This document shows positions 32,572 to 41,040 of a DNA stretch of 64,000 nucleotides, piece after piece. Origin of the DNA: JABWBD01 sp040768665 (GTDB lineage: Bacteria; Planctomycetota; Planctomycetia; Pirellulales; Thermoguttaceae). Both the position numbers and the translations under genes were made by a program. Within the stretch, counting starts at the first letter, position 1. The number at the start of each line of letters is the position of its first letter. The notes beneath the pieces are model-generated. The model saw only the letters and a list, made by a program, of their open reading frames with translations, did no database searches and was not told the DNA's origin. The DNA lies in assembly GCA_040768665.1 (NCBI GenBank), contig JAXGMN010000031.1, positions 1 to 64,000 of the forward strand, given 5' to 3'.

Positions 32572-35523
32572 GTGCGAAAGATCATTCCTGCCATCGACCT
32601 GGGTACAGCTTCTGCCAGGATCGCCTGTGTGGACGATCAAGGACGCGCAAGCGTGCTGGAAAATAATTGGGGCGAACTATCGACGCCGGACGCCGTCGCG
32701 ATTGCCGGAGACCATGTCGTTGTCGGCTCCCAAGCGCTCCATATGTGGGTCAACGACCAATGTTGCGCCGTTCGCGGGGTAAAGAAGTGGCTCGGGAATT
32801 CGAAGTACCGATTCTGTCAGCGGTCGGCGGTGGGATTGGCCGCCGAGATCTTCCGAGAGGTGAAGCAGGGGGCTGAAACTCAACTCGGCTGCCGCTTGCA
32901 CGAAGCCGTGCTGACCGCCCCCCTGCGATTCGGGAGCCTGGAGCTGCACGACTTGAAGGAGGCGGCTGAATTGGCTGGTCTTCACGTCGTTCACATCGTG
33001 GGGGAGTTGGTAGCCACAGCCGTGACTCTTGGCTCAGACCGACTGCCGGAAAGGGGCCCGCTACTGGTCTGCAACCTCGGCGACGGTTTCTGCGAGATGG
33101 GCATGTTCGCCCTGGAGCCGTTGACCTTGATGGCTTTTCGCGGCGATGCGGTGGGAGGACAGGCATGGACGGAACGGCTTGTGGACCTGGCGTTGGAGAG
33201 GATCGATCATGATTATCGCAAGGAAAGGATCTACGGGCAGCTCTACGAGGATTGTGAGCACGCCAAGGTCCAGTTGAGCCGCTTGGACCGGGTAACGCTT
33301 CACGTACTTGCCCCGGAGAGGTCGGCGTCCGTTGAAATCAGCCGGAGCGAGTTCGAAGCAGTGACCGAAGACCTTGTCCAGCGGTTCCTGAGCCTCGGCG
33401 AGGAGACCCTTTCGCACGCCAAACCTGGCTTATCCTGGCATGAGGTGGACCGGATTGTATTGGCAGGCGGTGCCGCCCGATTGCCGCGGATTGCTCAGGT
33501 GCTGCGGGAGACTTCTGGGCGTGAGCCGCTCGTACTCGCGAGGCCGGAGCAGGCGGTGGTACTGGGAGCGGCCATCCTGGCGGGACAACAGTTCCGGGAG
33601 GAGAGAACCGCTGTGTCGGCGGGCTCGGCCTCGGTGGATAGCCAAGATCGCGGCCCACAGGCACAGAGACCGATCAAACTGGATGAGAACGTGCAGTTCA
33701 CGGTCTTTCGACCCAAGGCCGTCGTCCCGGAGAGGTGGTATCCGCTGTTGGCTTTCGCCCACCTTACCGAACGGCGCGCGGACGCCGAGGCGGACGAACC
33801 GGACCCGGTCCAAGAGGTGGCGCGACAGGCTAAGCAAATCCTAGGGGAGGAGGAAGGGAATTACCTGTCGCTTGTCGAGGACAGCGGTCAAGGGATACCC
33901 CGAAGTGGACAAATCACCTTTGTGCCAGACATGCCGGAAGTCCAGTTCAACCCGCCGCGGGCCACCTTTGAGTGGTTGGAGTCGGTTCATCGGCAGGAAT
34001 TCCGGCTGCGGGCGCCCCGGGCGCTCGATGGGCGAACCTGTAAGGGAAAGTTGACTGTATTTTGGGGGAGCATCATTTTGGCCGAGCTTGGCCTGAGTCT
34101 GCGCGTGGACAGCGGCTACCGCTCGAGTTCACGCAAGGACGCGGTCGAATCGGTTCAAACAAGTCCCTTTCGAAGAATCTTCGCGTCCTACTCCCATCAG
34201 GACCATGCAATCGTCGAGCAAGTCGAGAAGTTGGGCGTTGCCCTGGGAGACCGTTACCTCCGCGACTGCCATGATTTGCGGGCGGGAGAAATCTGGAATG
34301 ATCGCTTGCGGGAGCTAATCCTTGAAGCCGACATCTTCCAACTCTTCTGGTCTAGGGCCGCGATGCTCTCCAGGTACGTGCGGCAGGAGTGGGAGTACGC
34401 CCTGTCTCTGGGGCGGAAGAACTTCTTGCGTCCAACATACTGGGAGGAGCCGCTTCCGATCGACTCAGCACAGGATCTTCCGCCGGAGGCTCTGCAACGG
34501 CTCCATTTCCAACGCATTTACGTCTACACGCACGGAGGCGAAGACCAGCCGCCCCCGGATGACGGCGGCGACGACCAGCCTCCTCCTATGGGACCGTTTC
34601 CCTCCGGAATCGCCTTGGCATCTCAAAGGTGCACCAGCTTTCATTTGGGCGTTCGTGTTCACAATGGACATCGAATGGTCAACAGCGTCATAGTTCCCAA
34701 GGGAACGCAGCTCCCCACGTCCTTTTCCCGCGATTTCAACATCGCAAGCCAAGAGAGCATGAGCGTGCAAATCCCCGTAGTGGAGTTTGAGGACTCGGAC
34801 GGTGAGTATCGTCTTCTCGGCAACTACAGCATTAGTCTGCCCGCTCCGGGCCGTCCCGACGACGGTATCGTACTTACCCTAGGATATGACGAGCTTGGGA
34901 TTGCGACCGTCAATGTCCGGCATGCCGCGAGTCTGCAAGAGTTGTTGGTAACAACGAGCATGGAGTATCACGAGTTGGACGAAGCCCACGCGGCTCCTCC
35001 GGAGCGGAGTCGGTGCGTGGTCTTTGCGGTGGACGTTTCGGGGAGCATGTCTGGCATGCCCATCGAGATGGCCAAGACGGAGATTCTTGACGTGGTCCGA
35101 CGATTTCTCGAACTGCCGTACGGCCGAGTCGGGCTCGTAGCTTTTGGTTCCCAGGCCGAGGTCCTTTGTGAACCGACCACCAACATGGAGCGGCTCGCCG
35201 AAGCCATGAAGAGGCTGGTTCCCTTTGGTTCCACGAACCTGGCGGATGGTCTTCGTTTGGCTGCTGAAAGGGCACTTCGATTCCCCATTTCGGCAGGCTC
35301 AATCGTTGTGGTCACAGATGGCTTTCCCGATGATCCTGATGCAGCAATGAACGCGGCTGCCGATTTGCGCCAGAAAGGCCTCTCGCTGTTTGTGCTGGGG
35401 CTACGCCTCGGAACCGTCGATGCCGCGTTCCTTCGAGCGTTGGCGGACGATATGCTTATAATAGATCAGGAGAAGATGATGGCCGACTCCTTTCGGCGAC
35501 TTCTCGGTCTCAATGTCGATTGA
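32572..35523 (+). CDS. Hsp70 ATPase - beta domain - TIR - Hsp70 substrate-domain-like - VWA fusion protein
   Basis: 983 residues, GTG start with GGAGG 7 nt upstream. Residues 1-340 form an actin/Hsp70 ATPase: AIDLGTASARIA (7-18), the lysine in VKKWLG (71-76), a degenerate second phosphate loop NLGDGFCE (168-175, DnaK has DLGGGTFD), and VLAGGAARLPRI (296-307). Residues about 373-513 are a beta-rich domain (VPERWYPLLAFAHL, FNPPRATFEWLESVHRQEFR). Residues 533-650 are a TIR domain: IFASYSHQD and YVRQEWEYAL, with E606 at the usual catalytic NADase position. A P/D-rich linker leads to an Hsp70 substrate-binding-like sandwich (676-795; VPKGTQLPTSFSRDF, YDELGIATVNVRHA). The end is a VWA domain with a complete MIDAS (D821, S823, S825, T888, D916). 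No signal peptide. Stress- or infection-sensing effector is my inference. Confidence 0.85.
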   Translation: MRKIIPAIDLGTASARIACVDDQGRASVLENNWGELSTPDAVAIAGDHVVVGSQALHMWVNDQCCAVRGVKKWLGNSKYRFCQRSAVGLAAEIFREVKQGAETQLGCRLHEAVLTAPLRFGSLELHDLKEAAELAGLHVVHIVGELVATAVTLGSDRLPERGPLLVCNLGDGFCEMGMFALEPLTLMAFRGDAVGGQAWTERLVDLALERIDHDYRKERIYGQLYEDCEHAKVQLSRLDRVTLHVLAPERSASVEISRSEFEAVTEDLVQRFLSLGEETLSHAKPGLSWHEVDRIVLAGGAARLPRIAQVLRETSGREPLVLARPEQAVVLGAAILAGQQFREERTAVSAGSASVDSQDRGPQAQRPIKLDENVQFTVFRPKAVVPERWYPLLAFAHLTERRADAEADEPDPVQEVARQAKQILGEEEGNYLSLVEDSGQGIPRSGQITFVPDMPEVQFNPPRATFEWLESVHRQEFRLRAPRALDGRTCKGKLTVFWGSIILAELGLSLRVDSGYRSSSRKDAVESVQTSPFRRIFASYSHQDHAIVEQVEKLGVALGDRYLRDCHDLRAGEIWNDRLRELILEADIFQLFWSRAAMLSRYVRQEWEYALSLGRKNFLRPTYWEEPLPIDSAQDLPPEALQRLHFQRIYVYTHGGEDQPPPDDGGDDQPPPMGPFPSGIALASQRCTSFHLGVRVHNGHRMVNSVIVPKGTQLPTSFSRDFNIASQESMSVQIPVVEFEDSDGEYRLLGNYSISLPAPGRPDDGIVLTLGYDELGIATVNVRHAASLQELLVTTSMEYHELDEAHAAPPERSRCVVFAVDVSGSMSGMPIEMAKTEILDVVRRFLELPYGRVGLVAFGSQAEVLCEPTTNMERLAEAMKRLVPFGSTNLADGLRLAAERALRFPISAGSIVVVTDGFPDDPDAAMNAAADLRQKGLSLFVLGLRLGTVDAAFLRALADDMLIIDQEKMMADSFRRLLGLNVD

Positions 35524-36377
35524 AGGGAAGCTACTACCTTCCGCGATTTGCACGCGGAACTCGCCTTGCCTCGGTCGTTCACATCAAACCATTCCTTTGC
35601 CAAGAGTCGCGGAAAACCACTCTTTGTTGGCACACTCTTGGGAATGGAAGCAAAGAAAGCGGTGACAAGTCACGCGCACTCCAAAATGAGCCGTCCGCTT
35701 CCGGGCTGGGCCGTACCGCGTGACGCACTTCCGACGCCGCGCGACGGCGTAATAACTCCAATCCCCGCCTCAACTTACCCCTCCTGTTCCAAAAAATCGC
35801 TTGACCTAGCGCGCCGCATCGGCCACAATGACGCAGATGAATGGACATGTGAACACATGTCTTCACGGACCGGCGCCGGCCGACTTTACGGCTCGCCGCT
35901 CCGGAGATCTTTGACAACTTGGTAACCCGCTCTGCCCGCCCGGAAGCGCGCGGTGCCCACGGCGCCGCGGTTCTGAGAAATCGCCGACTTGGGCACCACA
36001 CCCGAAAGCCCGGGGCAGGAAGATCTTTGCCGGGAGTCCGGATTCATGCAACACGCCCCTCAGAAGAGCTGCAAAATCGCCTGCCCTGGTGTCGCCGCAA
36101 AGACTTTCCAACCAACGAGATGCGGCGCATCGACATCCTTTGCAACACCGACGTGGTGCGTTGCGTGGCGCCGACGGAAATGCCCGAACGGTCCGCACCG
36201 CTGCTTGCCTCCAACGCAACTCCGCGGCACGCTTCCTGTGGCAGATACTGGCCGAATTCTCGAGAGTTCGGCTCCCGTGGCACCGGGCCTACGGAATCGC
36301 CGGTGACAGCGGGGGCTGCGGCGTGGTATAAGGGAAGATCTGCTGCCTGACCCGTCCCACCCCGCCAGCCTGTCGCC
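35524..36377. other. Long intergenic region without a convincing gene
   Basis: About 850 bases between the fusion protein and cysK. Frames of 60-140 codons exist but have no recognisable motifs. A promoter-like pair (TTGACC, 17 nt, CACAAT, near 35803-35831) and a palindrome at 35844-35861 suggest that a transcript starts here, followed by about 500 nt before cysK. It may be a long leader, an unrecognised RNA or a degraded gene. Confidence 0.4.
35803..35861 (+). promoter_or_regulatory. Sigma-70-like promoter with adjacent operator-like palindrome
   Basis: TTGACC and CACAAT are separated by 17 nt. Thirteen bases after the -10 lies GACATGTG-AA-CACATGTC (35844-35861), a perfect 8+8 inverted repeat with a 2 nt spacer. 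This is the geometry of a repressor site covering the early transcribed region. The regulator is unknown. cysK, 500 nt downstream, is the first recognisable gene. Confidence 0.4.
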
Positions 36378-37265
36378 ATGCTCACCGACAACATCCTGGA
36401 CCTGATCGGCAATACCCCCCTGATCCGGTTGAAGAACCAGAACGTTTTTGCCAAGGCCGAGTTTCTCAATCCCGGCGGAAGCATCAAGGACCGCGTCGCG
36501 CGGGCGATGCTGGAAGGAGCAGAGCGCGACGGACGGCTCAAGCCCGACTCGATTATCGTGGAGCCGACCAGCGGAAATACCGGCATCGGGGTGGCATTGG
36601 TAGGCCGGCTGAAGGGTTATCGCGTGCGGATCGTGATGCCCGAGGGAATGAGCGAGGAGCGAAAGAAGCTGATCTTGGCCCTGGGAGCCGAACTTGTTCT
36701 CACGCCGGATGAGCTGAGCATCCCGGGCGCGGTCGAACGGGTCCGCGAAATTGCCGCCGACGACCCGCGGGTGTTCGTGCCCCAGCAATTCGAGAATCCG
36801 GACAATCCCCGCTGTCACTACGAAGAAACGGCGCCGGAACTGTGGCGGCAGATGACCGGCGAGATCGACTGCTTCGTGGCAGGCGTCGGAAGCGGCGGCA
36901 CGCTGCAGGGAGTCGGTTCGTTTTTGAAGGAGCATCATCCGCGCGTGAAGATCGTCGCGGTCGAGCCGAAGAACGTTTCCGCACTGTTGGGCCATGAGCC
37001 GGGGCTGCACCAGATCCAAGGGATTGGCGACGGATTCATTCCGGCCGTGCTCGACGTCTCGCTGGTCGACGAGGTGATCGAGGTGAGCGACGAAGACGCC
37101 ATCGAGACGACGCGGCAACTCGGCCGCGACAACGGCCTATTGGTGGGAATTTCGTCCGGCGCGAACGTTTGGGCCGCGCGCCAACTGGCCAAGACGATCC
37201 GCGGAAACATCGCCACGATCCTGCCCGACCGCGCCGAGCGCTACTTCAGCACAGCTCTTCTGTAA
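36378..37265 (+). CDS. cysK: Cysteine synthase (O-acetylserine sulfhydrylase)
   Basis: 295 residues, cytoplasmic PLP enzyme of beta fold-type II. ILDLIGNTPLIRL is the typical start; the PLP lysine is in NPGGSIKDRVA; the substrate loop is EPTSGNTGIGVAL; the phosphate-binding glycine loop is GVGSGGTLQGVGSFLK; IQGIGDGFIP and GISSGANVWAA close the active site. All key motifs are intact. Makes cysteine from O-acetylserine and sulfide; a cystathionine beta-synthase-like role cannot be excluded but no CBS domain is present. The PfkB kinase starts 9 nt downstream, so they probably share a transcript. Confidence 0.93.
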   Translation: MLTDNILDLIGNTPLIRLKNQNVFAKAEFLNPGGSIKDRVARAMLEGAERDGRLKPDSIIVEPTSGNTGIGVALVGRLKGYRVRIVMPEGMSEERKKLILALGAELVLTPDELSIPGAVERVREIAADDPRVFVPQQFENPDNPRCHYEETAPELWRQMTGEIDCFVAGVGSGGTLQGVGSFLKEHHPRVKIVAVEPKNVSALLGHEPGLHQIQGIGDGFIPAVLDVSLVDEVIEVSDEDAIETTRQLGRDNGLLVGISSGANVWAARQLAKTIRGNIATILPDRAERYFSTALL

Positions 37266-37274
37266 ACCACCGTC

Positions 37275-38183
37275 ATGAACGAACAAGATCGACCTGTCGT
37301 TGTCGGGCTGGGCGAGTTGCTGTGGGACATTTTTCCCGACGTGCGGCGGCCCGGCGGTGCACCCGCCAACGTCGCCTTCCAGGCCGAACAACTCGGTTGC
37401 CGCGGCACCGTCTGCTCGCGAGTCGGCCGGGATCCACTCGGCGACGAGCTTGTGAAGTTTCTCGCCGACCAAGGGTTGTCCACCGCTTCCATTCAGCGGG
37501 ATTCGGTACACCCGACCGGAACGGTCACGGTTGACACCAGTCGGCCCGACCACCCCGAGTACGTCATCCACGAGAACGTCGCCTGGGACCATCTCGTGCT
37601 GGATGAACATCTCAGACAACTCGCGCGGGAGGCTGCGGCGATCTGCTTCGGCACACTCGCGCAGCGCTCGCCAGAATCGCGTGTGACGATCCAGCAGGTG
37701 CTCGAAGAGGCTTCTTCCCAGTGCCTGCTCGTCTATGACGTCAACCTCCGGCAGCAATGGTACGATCGGGATTGGATTGAGGCCTCGCTCGAGAAAGCGC
37801 ACTGCGTCAAACTGAACGCCGACGAAGTCCTCGTGCTGGCCGACTTGCTCCAGGTCGGCACGGCGGACCATCGCGCGTTTGCCGAGGCGATCCGGCTGCG
37901 TTTCGACGTCGACGCGGTCTGCATCACCCGCGGCCCGGACGGCTGCCTGATGTCGGGGCCGGACATGGCGGTGGACTACCCCGGCATAAAGGTGAACGTG
38001 GTCGACGCCGTCGGGGCCGGCGATGCGTTTACCGCAGCGTGGATCCACGCCCGGCTGCTCGGCTGGGACTTGGCGGCCCAGGCCTCATTCGCCAACCAGA
38101 TCGGAGCCCTGGTGGCGAGCCGGCCGGGCGCCATGCCTCCGCTGGCAGACGAGTTCGCCGCGATAGCCAGGCGATTTCCATGA
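37275..38183 (+). CDS. PfkB-family sugar kinase (fructokinase-like)
   Basis: 302 residues. VVGLGELLWDIFPDVRRPGG followed by APANVAFQAEQLG is the PfkB N-terminal signature; the C-terminal signature with the catalytic aspartate is VVDAVGAGDAFTAAW, and CITRGPDGCLM precedes it. The GELLWDxxP start is typical for fructokinase-like members. It phosphorylates a sugar, probably fructose, with ATP. It sits between cysK and an FGGY kinase in a row of closely spaced sugar genes. Confidence 0.9.
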   Translation: MNEQDRPVVVGLGELLWDIFPDVRRPGGAPANVAFQAEQLGCRGTVCSRVGRDPLGDELVKFLADQGLSTASIQRDSVHPTGTVTVDTSRPDHPEYVIHENVAWDHLVLDEHLRQLAREAAAICFGTLAQRSPESRVTIQQVLEEASSQCLLVYDVNLRQQWYDRDWIEASLEKAHCVKLNADEVLVLADLLQVGTADHRAFAEAIRLRFDVDAVCITRGPDGCLMSGPDMAVDYPGIKVNVVDAVGAGDAFTAAWIHARLLGWDLAAQASFANQIGALVASRPGAMPPLADEFAAIARRFP

Positions 38184-38200
38184 TGCGGAGATGAGCTCGC

Positions 38201-39664
38201 ATGCAACCAGGCACGCCGTTGTTGCTCGGGATCGACATCGGCACCGGTGGCGTGCGAGCCCTCGCTGCGACCCCGCAGGGCGACGTGATTGCCCAGGTCT
38301 CCCTGCCTTTCGACGAGTCCGGTGCTTTGCTCGACGGCAACCGTCACGAGCAGCCGCCGCAGGGCTGGTGGCGAACCGTCTGCGCGGCCACGAACAGGCT
38401 TATCGAGGAGATATCGTTCGCGGGCTGGCGCAAGGAGCAAATCGCCGCGGTCGCCATTGACGGGACCTCGGGCACCGTGGTCGCACTGGACCGCGCCGGG
38501 ATCCCGCTCCGGCCCGCGCTGATGTACAACGATGGCCGCGCGACCGCCGAGGCCGCCGAACTGAACGTGCTTGCGGGTGACTTCTGCGACAAGCTTGGCT
38601 ACCGCTTCACCGCCTCGTTTGCGCTGGCGAAAATCCTCTGGCTGCGGAACCACGAACCGGATCGTTTCTACCGGACAGCGACCTTCGTCCACCAGGCCGA
38701 TTACATCGCCGGATTGCTCAGCGGCGTCGCCGGGGTCTCCGACTACAGCAACGCCTTGAAGACGGGATACGACCTGATTGAGGACTGCTGGCCATCCTGG
38801 TTTTCAAAGCTGTCCGACATCCAGCAGCGGCTCCCGCGAGTCGTTGCGCCGGGCGTCGGGGTTGGCCGAATTACCGCTTCGGCAGCCCAAAAAACCGGCC
38901 TTCCGGAGGCCGTGGCGGTTATTGCCGGTGCCAGCGACGGGACGGCCGCCTGTCTAGCATCGGGACTTCGGCGGGCGGGGGACTATAATACAACATTGGG
39001 GACCACCTTGGTTTTCAAGGGCGTCAGCCGCACCGTCTGCCGGCATCCCGAAGGGCTGGTCTATTGTCACAAGCTGCCTGGCGGGCTGTGGCTTCCCGGG
39101 GCTGCCAGCAACACGGGGTGCGAATGGATGGGCCGGTGGTTCGAAGGTTGCGATCCGGCGGGGATGGATGCCGAGGCTTCCGCGAAGCTCCCAAGTCGGT
39201 GCATCGCCTACCCGCTGGCTCGTCGCGGCGAGCGGTTTCCGATGCAATCCGACTCGGCCCAAGGATTCGTGGAGCCGGAGTCGGTTGTGTCGGTCGACCG
39301 CTACGCGGCTTGCCTGCAAGGGGTCGGCTTGTTCGAGCGGCTGTGCTACCAGGTATTGGACCAGGCGACCGGTTCGGGCGGCGGTGAAGTATTCAGCACC
39401 GGGGGTGGAAGCCGTAGCGACGTGTGGATGCAGTGCCGGGCGGACGCGACCGGCCGCGTTGTGCACCGGCCCGCCTGCCCGGAATCGGCGTTTGGCGCGG
39501 CGGTGCTCGCCGGGGCAGGCACGTGCTTTCGCAGTGTCGGCGACGCCGTGGAAGCCATGGTGAAGTTGAGCGATACCTTTGTTGCCAGGCAGGAATTTTC
39601 GGGGCATTACGAAGACCTGTTCGGACGGTTCTGCGACGAGTTCAGGAAGCGGGGATATCTGTGA
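38201..39664 (+). CDS. FGGY-family carbohydrate kinase (xylulokinase-like)
   Basis: 487 residues. LLLGIDIGTGGVRALAATPQ (phosphate loop 1), AAVAIDGTSGTVVALDRAG, MYNDGRATAEA with the catalytic aspartate region, and GASDGTAACLASGLRRAGDY with NTTLGTT in the C-terminal half (second phosphate loop); FSTGGGSRSDVWMQCRADAT is the adenosine motif. Closest in look to xylulokinase/ribulokinase-type enzymes; the exact sugar is not predictable. Its stop overlaps the GTG of the next gene (GTGA), implying translational coupling. Confidence 0.9.
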   Translation: MQPGTPLLLGIDIGTGGVRALAATPQGDVIAQVSLPFDESGALLDGNRHEQPPQGWWRTVCAATNRLIEEISFAGWRKEQIAAVAIDGTSGTVVALDRAGIPLRPALMYNDGRATAEAAELNVLAGDFCDKLGYRFTASFALAKILWLRNHEPDRFYRTATFVHQADYIAGLLSGVAGVSDYSNALKTGYDLIEDCWPSWFSKLSDIQQRLPRVVAPGVGVGRITASAAQKTGLPEAVAVIAGASDGTAACLASGLRRAGDYNTTLGTTLVFKGVSRTVCRHPEGLVYCHKLPGGLWLPGAASNTGCEWMGRWFEGCDPAGMDAEASAKLPSRCIAYPLARRGERFPMQSDSAQGFVEPESVVSVDRYAACLQGVGLFERLCYQVLDQATGSGGGEVFSTGGGSRSDVWMQCRADATGRVVHRPACPESAFGAAVLAGAGTCFRSVGDAVEAMVKLSDTFVARQEFSGHYEDLFGRFCDEFRKRGYL

Positions 39665-41040
39665 CCATCTACAAGCCATGCGACATTCGCGGCCACGCCA
39701 TGACCGAGCTCACGCCCGAACTCTATCACGGCTGGGGGCTGGCGCTCGGACAGCAGGTGCCGCCCGGGGCCAAGTTTGTCGTCGGCGGCGACGTGCGAAT
39801 GTCGACGTCCAAGTTCCTCGGGGCCCTGGTGAACGGTCTCTGCCGGGCGGGAGTCGACGTCGTGGACCTCGGCACGTTGCCGACACCGATCGTTTACTAC
39901 GCGAAGCACCGTCTGATGGCCGACGGTTGTGCGATCGTGACCGCCTCGCACAATCCACCCGACGACAACGGGCTCAAATGGATGATCGGCGATCGTCCAC
40001 CCTCCGAGGAGCAGGTAGGCCGACTGGAGACTGCCGGCGCCGCGGTCGCCGACGGCCGCAGTCGCCGGGAACCGCGACGGATCGACATTACGTTCGACTA
40101 CGTCGCCTGGCTGCAGGAACAATGGAGTCAGCGTCAGCCCGTCCGGCTGCACGTGGTCCTCGATCCGATGCACGGTTGCTGGGCGGGACGGGCACGCCGT
40201 TACCTGCACGCGATCTTTCCCCAACTGGTCGTTACCGCGATCCACGATACTCCGGACGCAGTCTTCGACGGCCGCTGCCCCGATTCCTCCCGGCACGAAT
40301 TGCTGGAGAAGCTCAGCGAGACGGTCGACCATCAGCGGGCCGATCTGGGAATCGCGTTCGACGGCGACGGCGATCGGATCAGCGTGGTTGCCAATGACGG
40401 CGTGATTCTCCGCGCCGAGGAAACCACGGCAATTCTGCTGGAGAGTTTCGGCGAGGAGATCGCCGGGAAGCCGTTCGTCTACGACTTGAAGTTTTCCGAG
40501 CGTCTGCCCGAGTTCGCCAAGAGCCTCAAAGCGCAGCCGCTGGTCGAGCGAAGCGGTCACTCGTTTCTCCGCACGCGCATGCTCGAAAGCGGCGCACGGT
40601 TCGGCGCCGAGGTGAGCGGGCACTATTTCTACGGCGATCTCGAAGGCGGCGACGATGCACTCTACACGGCCTGCCGGTTGATCCACTACGCCGCCAGCAC
40701 CGGTCGCTCGCTTTCCGAGCTGCGACGAACGTTTCCGGAAGTCTTTGTCACACCGGATCTTCGCGTGGCGGTCGAGCCGCAGCACCAGGCGAAGGTGCTC
40801 GAGCACGTCCGCTCGACGTGGAGCGAGTTCCCGCAAACGGCCGTCGACGGCGTCCGCGTTCAGTTTCCCGAGGGCTGGGCGCTTGTTCGGAGTTCGGTCA
40901 CGCAACCGGCCATGACCTTCCGGTTCGAGGCTTCCAGTCTCCAGGCTCTTTACGGGCTCGTATGGAAATTCTGCGATACCCTCCCGGACGTTGGCGATTC
41001 GCTTTGGACGCGTTATGAAGAGGCTATGGGCGGAGCATGA
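39661..41040 (+). CDS. Phosphoglucomutase/phosphomannomutase family enzyme
   Basis: 459 residues from the GTG at 39661, overlapping the upstream stop by 4 nt; the longer open frame upstream lies inside the FGGY gene and is rejected. VTIYKPCDIRGHAMTELTPE is the typical start; the phosphoserine loop is IVTASHNPPDDNGLK; the metal loop is AFDGDGDRISVV; the sugar loop is GAEVSGHYFYGD. A full set of active-site loops is present. Interconverts hexose-1- and hexose-6-phosphates. The ATGA overlap with the next gene continues the coupled series. Confidence 0.93.
   Translation: MTIYKPCDIRGHAMTELTPELYHGWGLALGQQVPPGAKFVVGGDVRMSTSKFLGALVNGLCRAGVDVVDLGTLPTPIVYYAKHRLMADGCAIVTASHNPPDDNGLKWMIGDRPPSEEQVGRLETAGAAVADGRSRREPRRIDITFDYVAWLQEQWSQRQPVRLHVVLDPMHGCWAGRARRYLHAIFPQLVVTAIHDTPDAVFDGRCPDSSRHELLEKLSETVDHQRADLGIAFDGDGDRISVVANDGVILRAEETTAILLESFGEEIAGKPFVYDLKFSERLPEFAKSLKAQPLVERSGHSFLRTRMLESGARFGAEVSGHYFYGDLEGGDDALYTACRLIHYAASTGRSLSELRRTFPEVFVTPDLRVAVEPQHQAKVLEHVRSTWSEFPQTAVDGVRVQFPEGWALVRSSVTQPAMTFRFEASSLQALYGLVWKFCDTLPDVGDSLWTRYEEAMGGA

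Noticed and set aside
35520..36377. Several 60-140 codon frames between the fusion gene and cysK
   Set aside because: No motifs, no consistent frame and no good start sites, so they are treated as non-coding.
39424..39660. 79-codon N-terminal extension of the phosphohexomutase
   Set aside because: It lies inside the FGGY kinase gene in another frame; the GTG at 39661 gives the normal family start.
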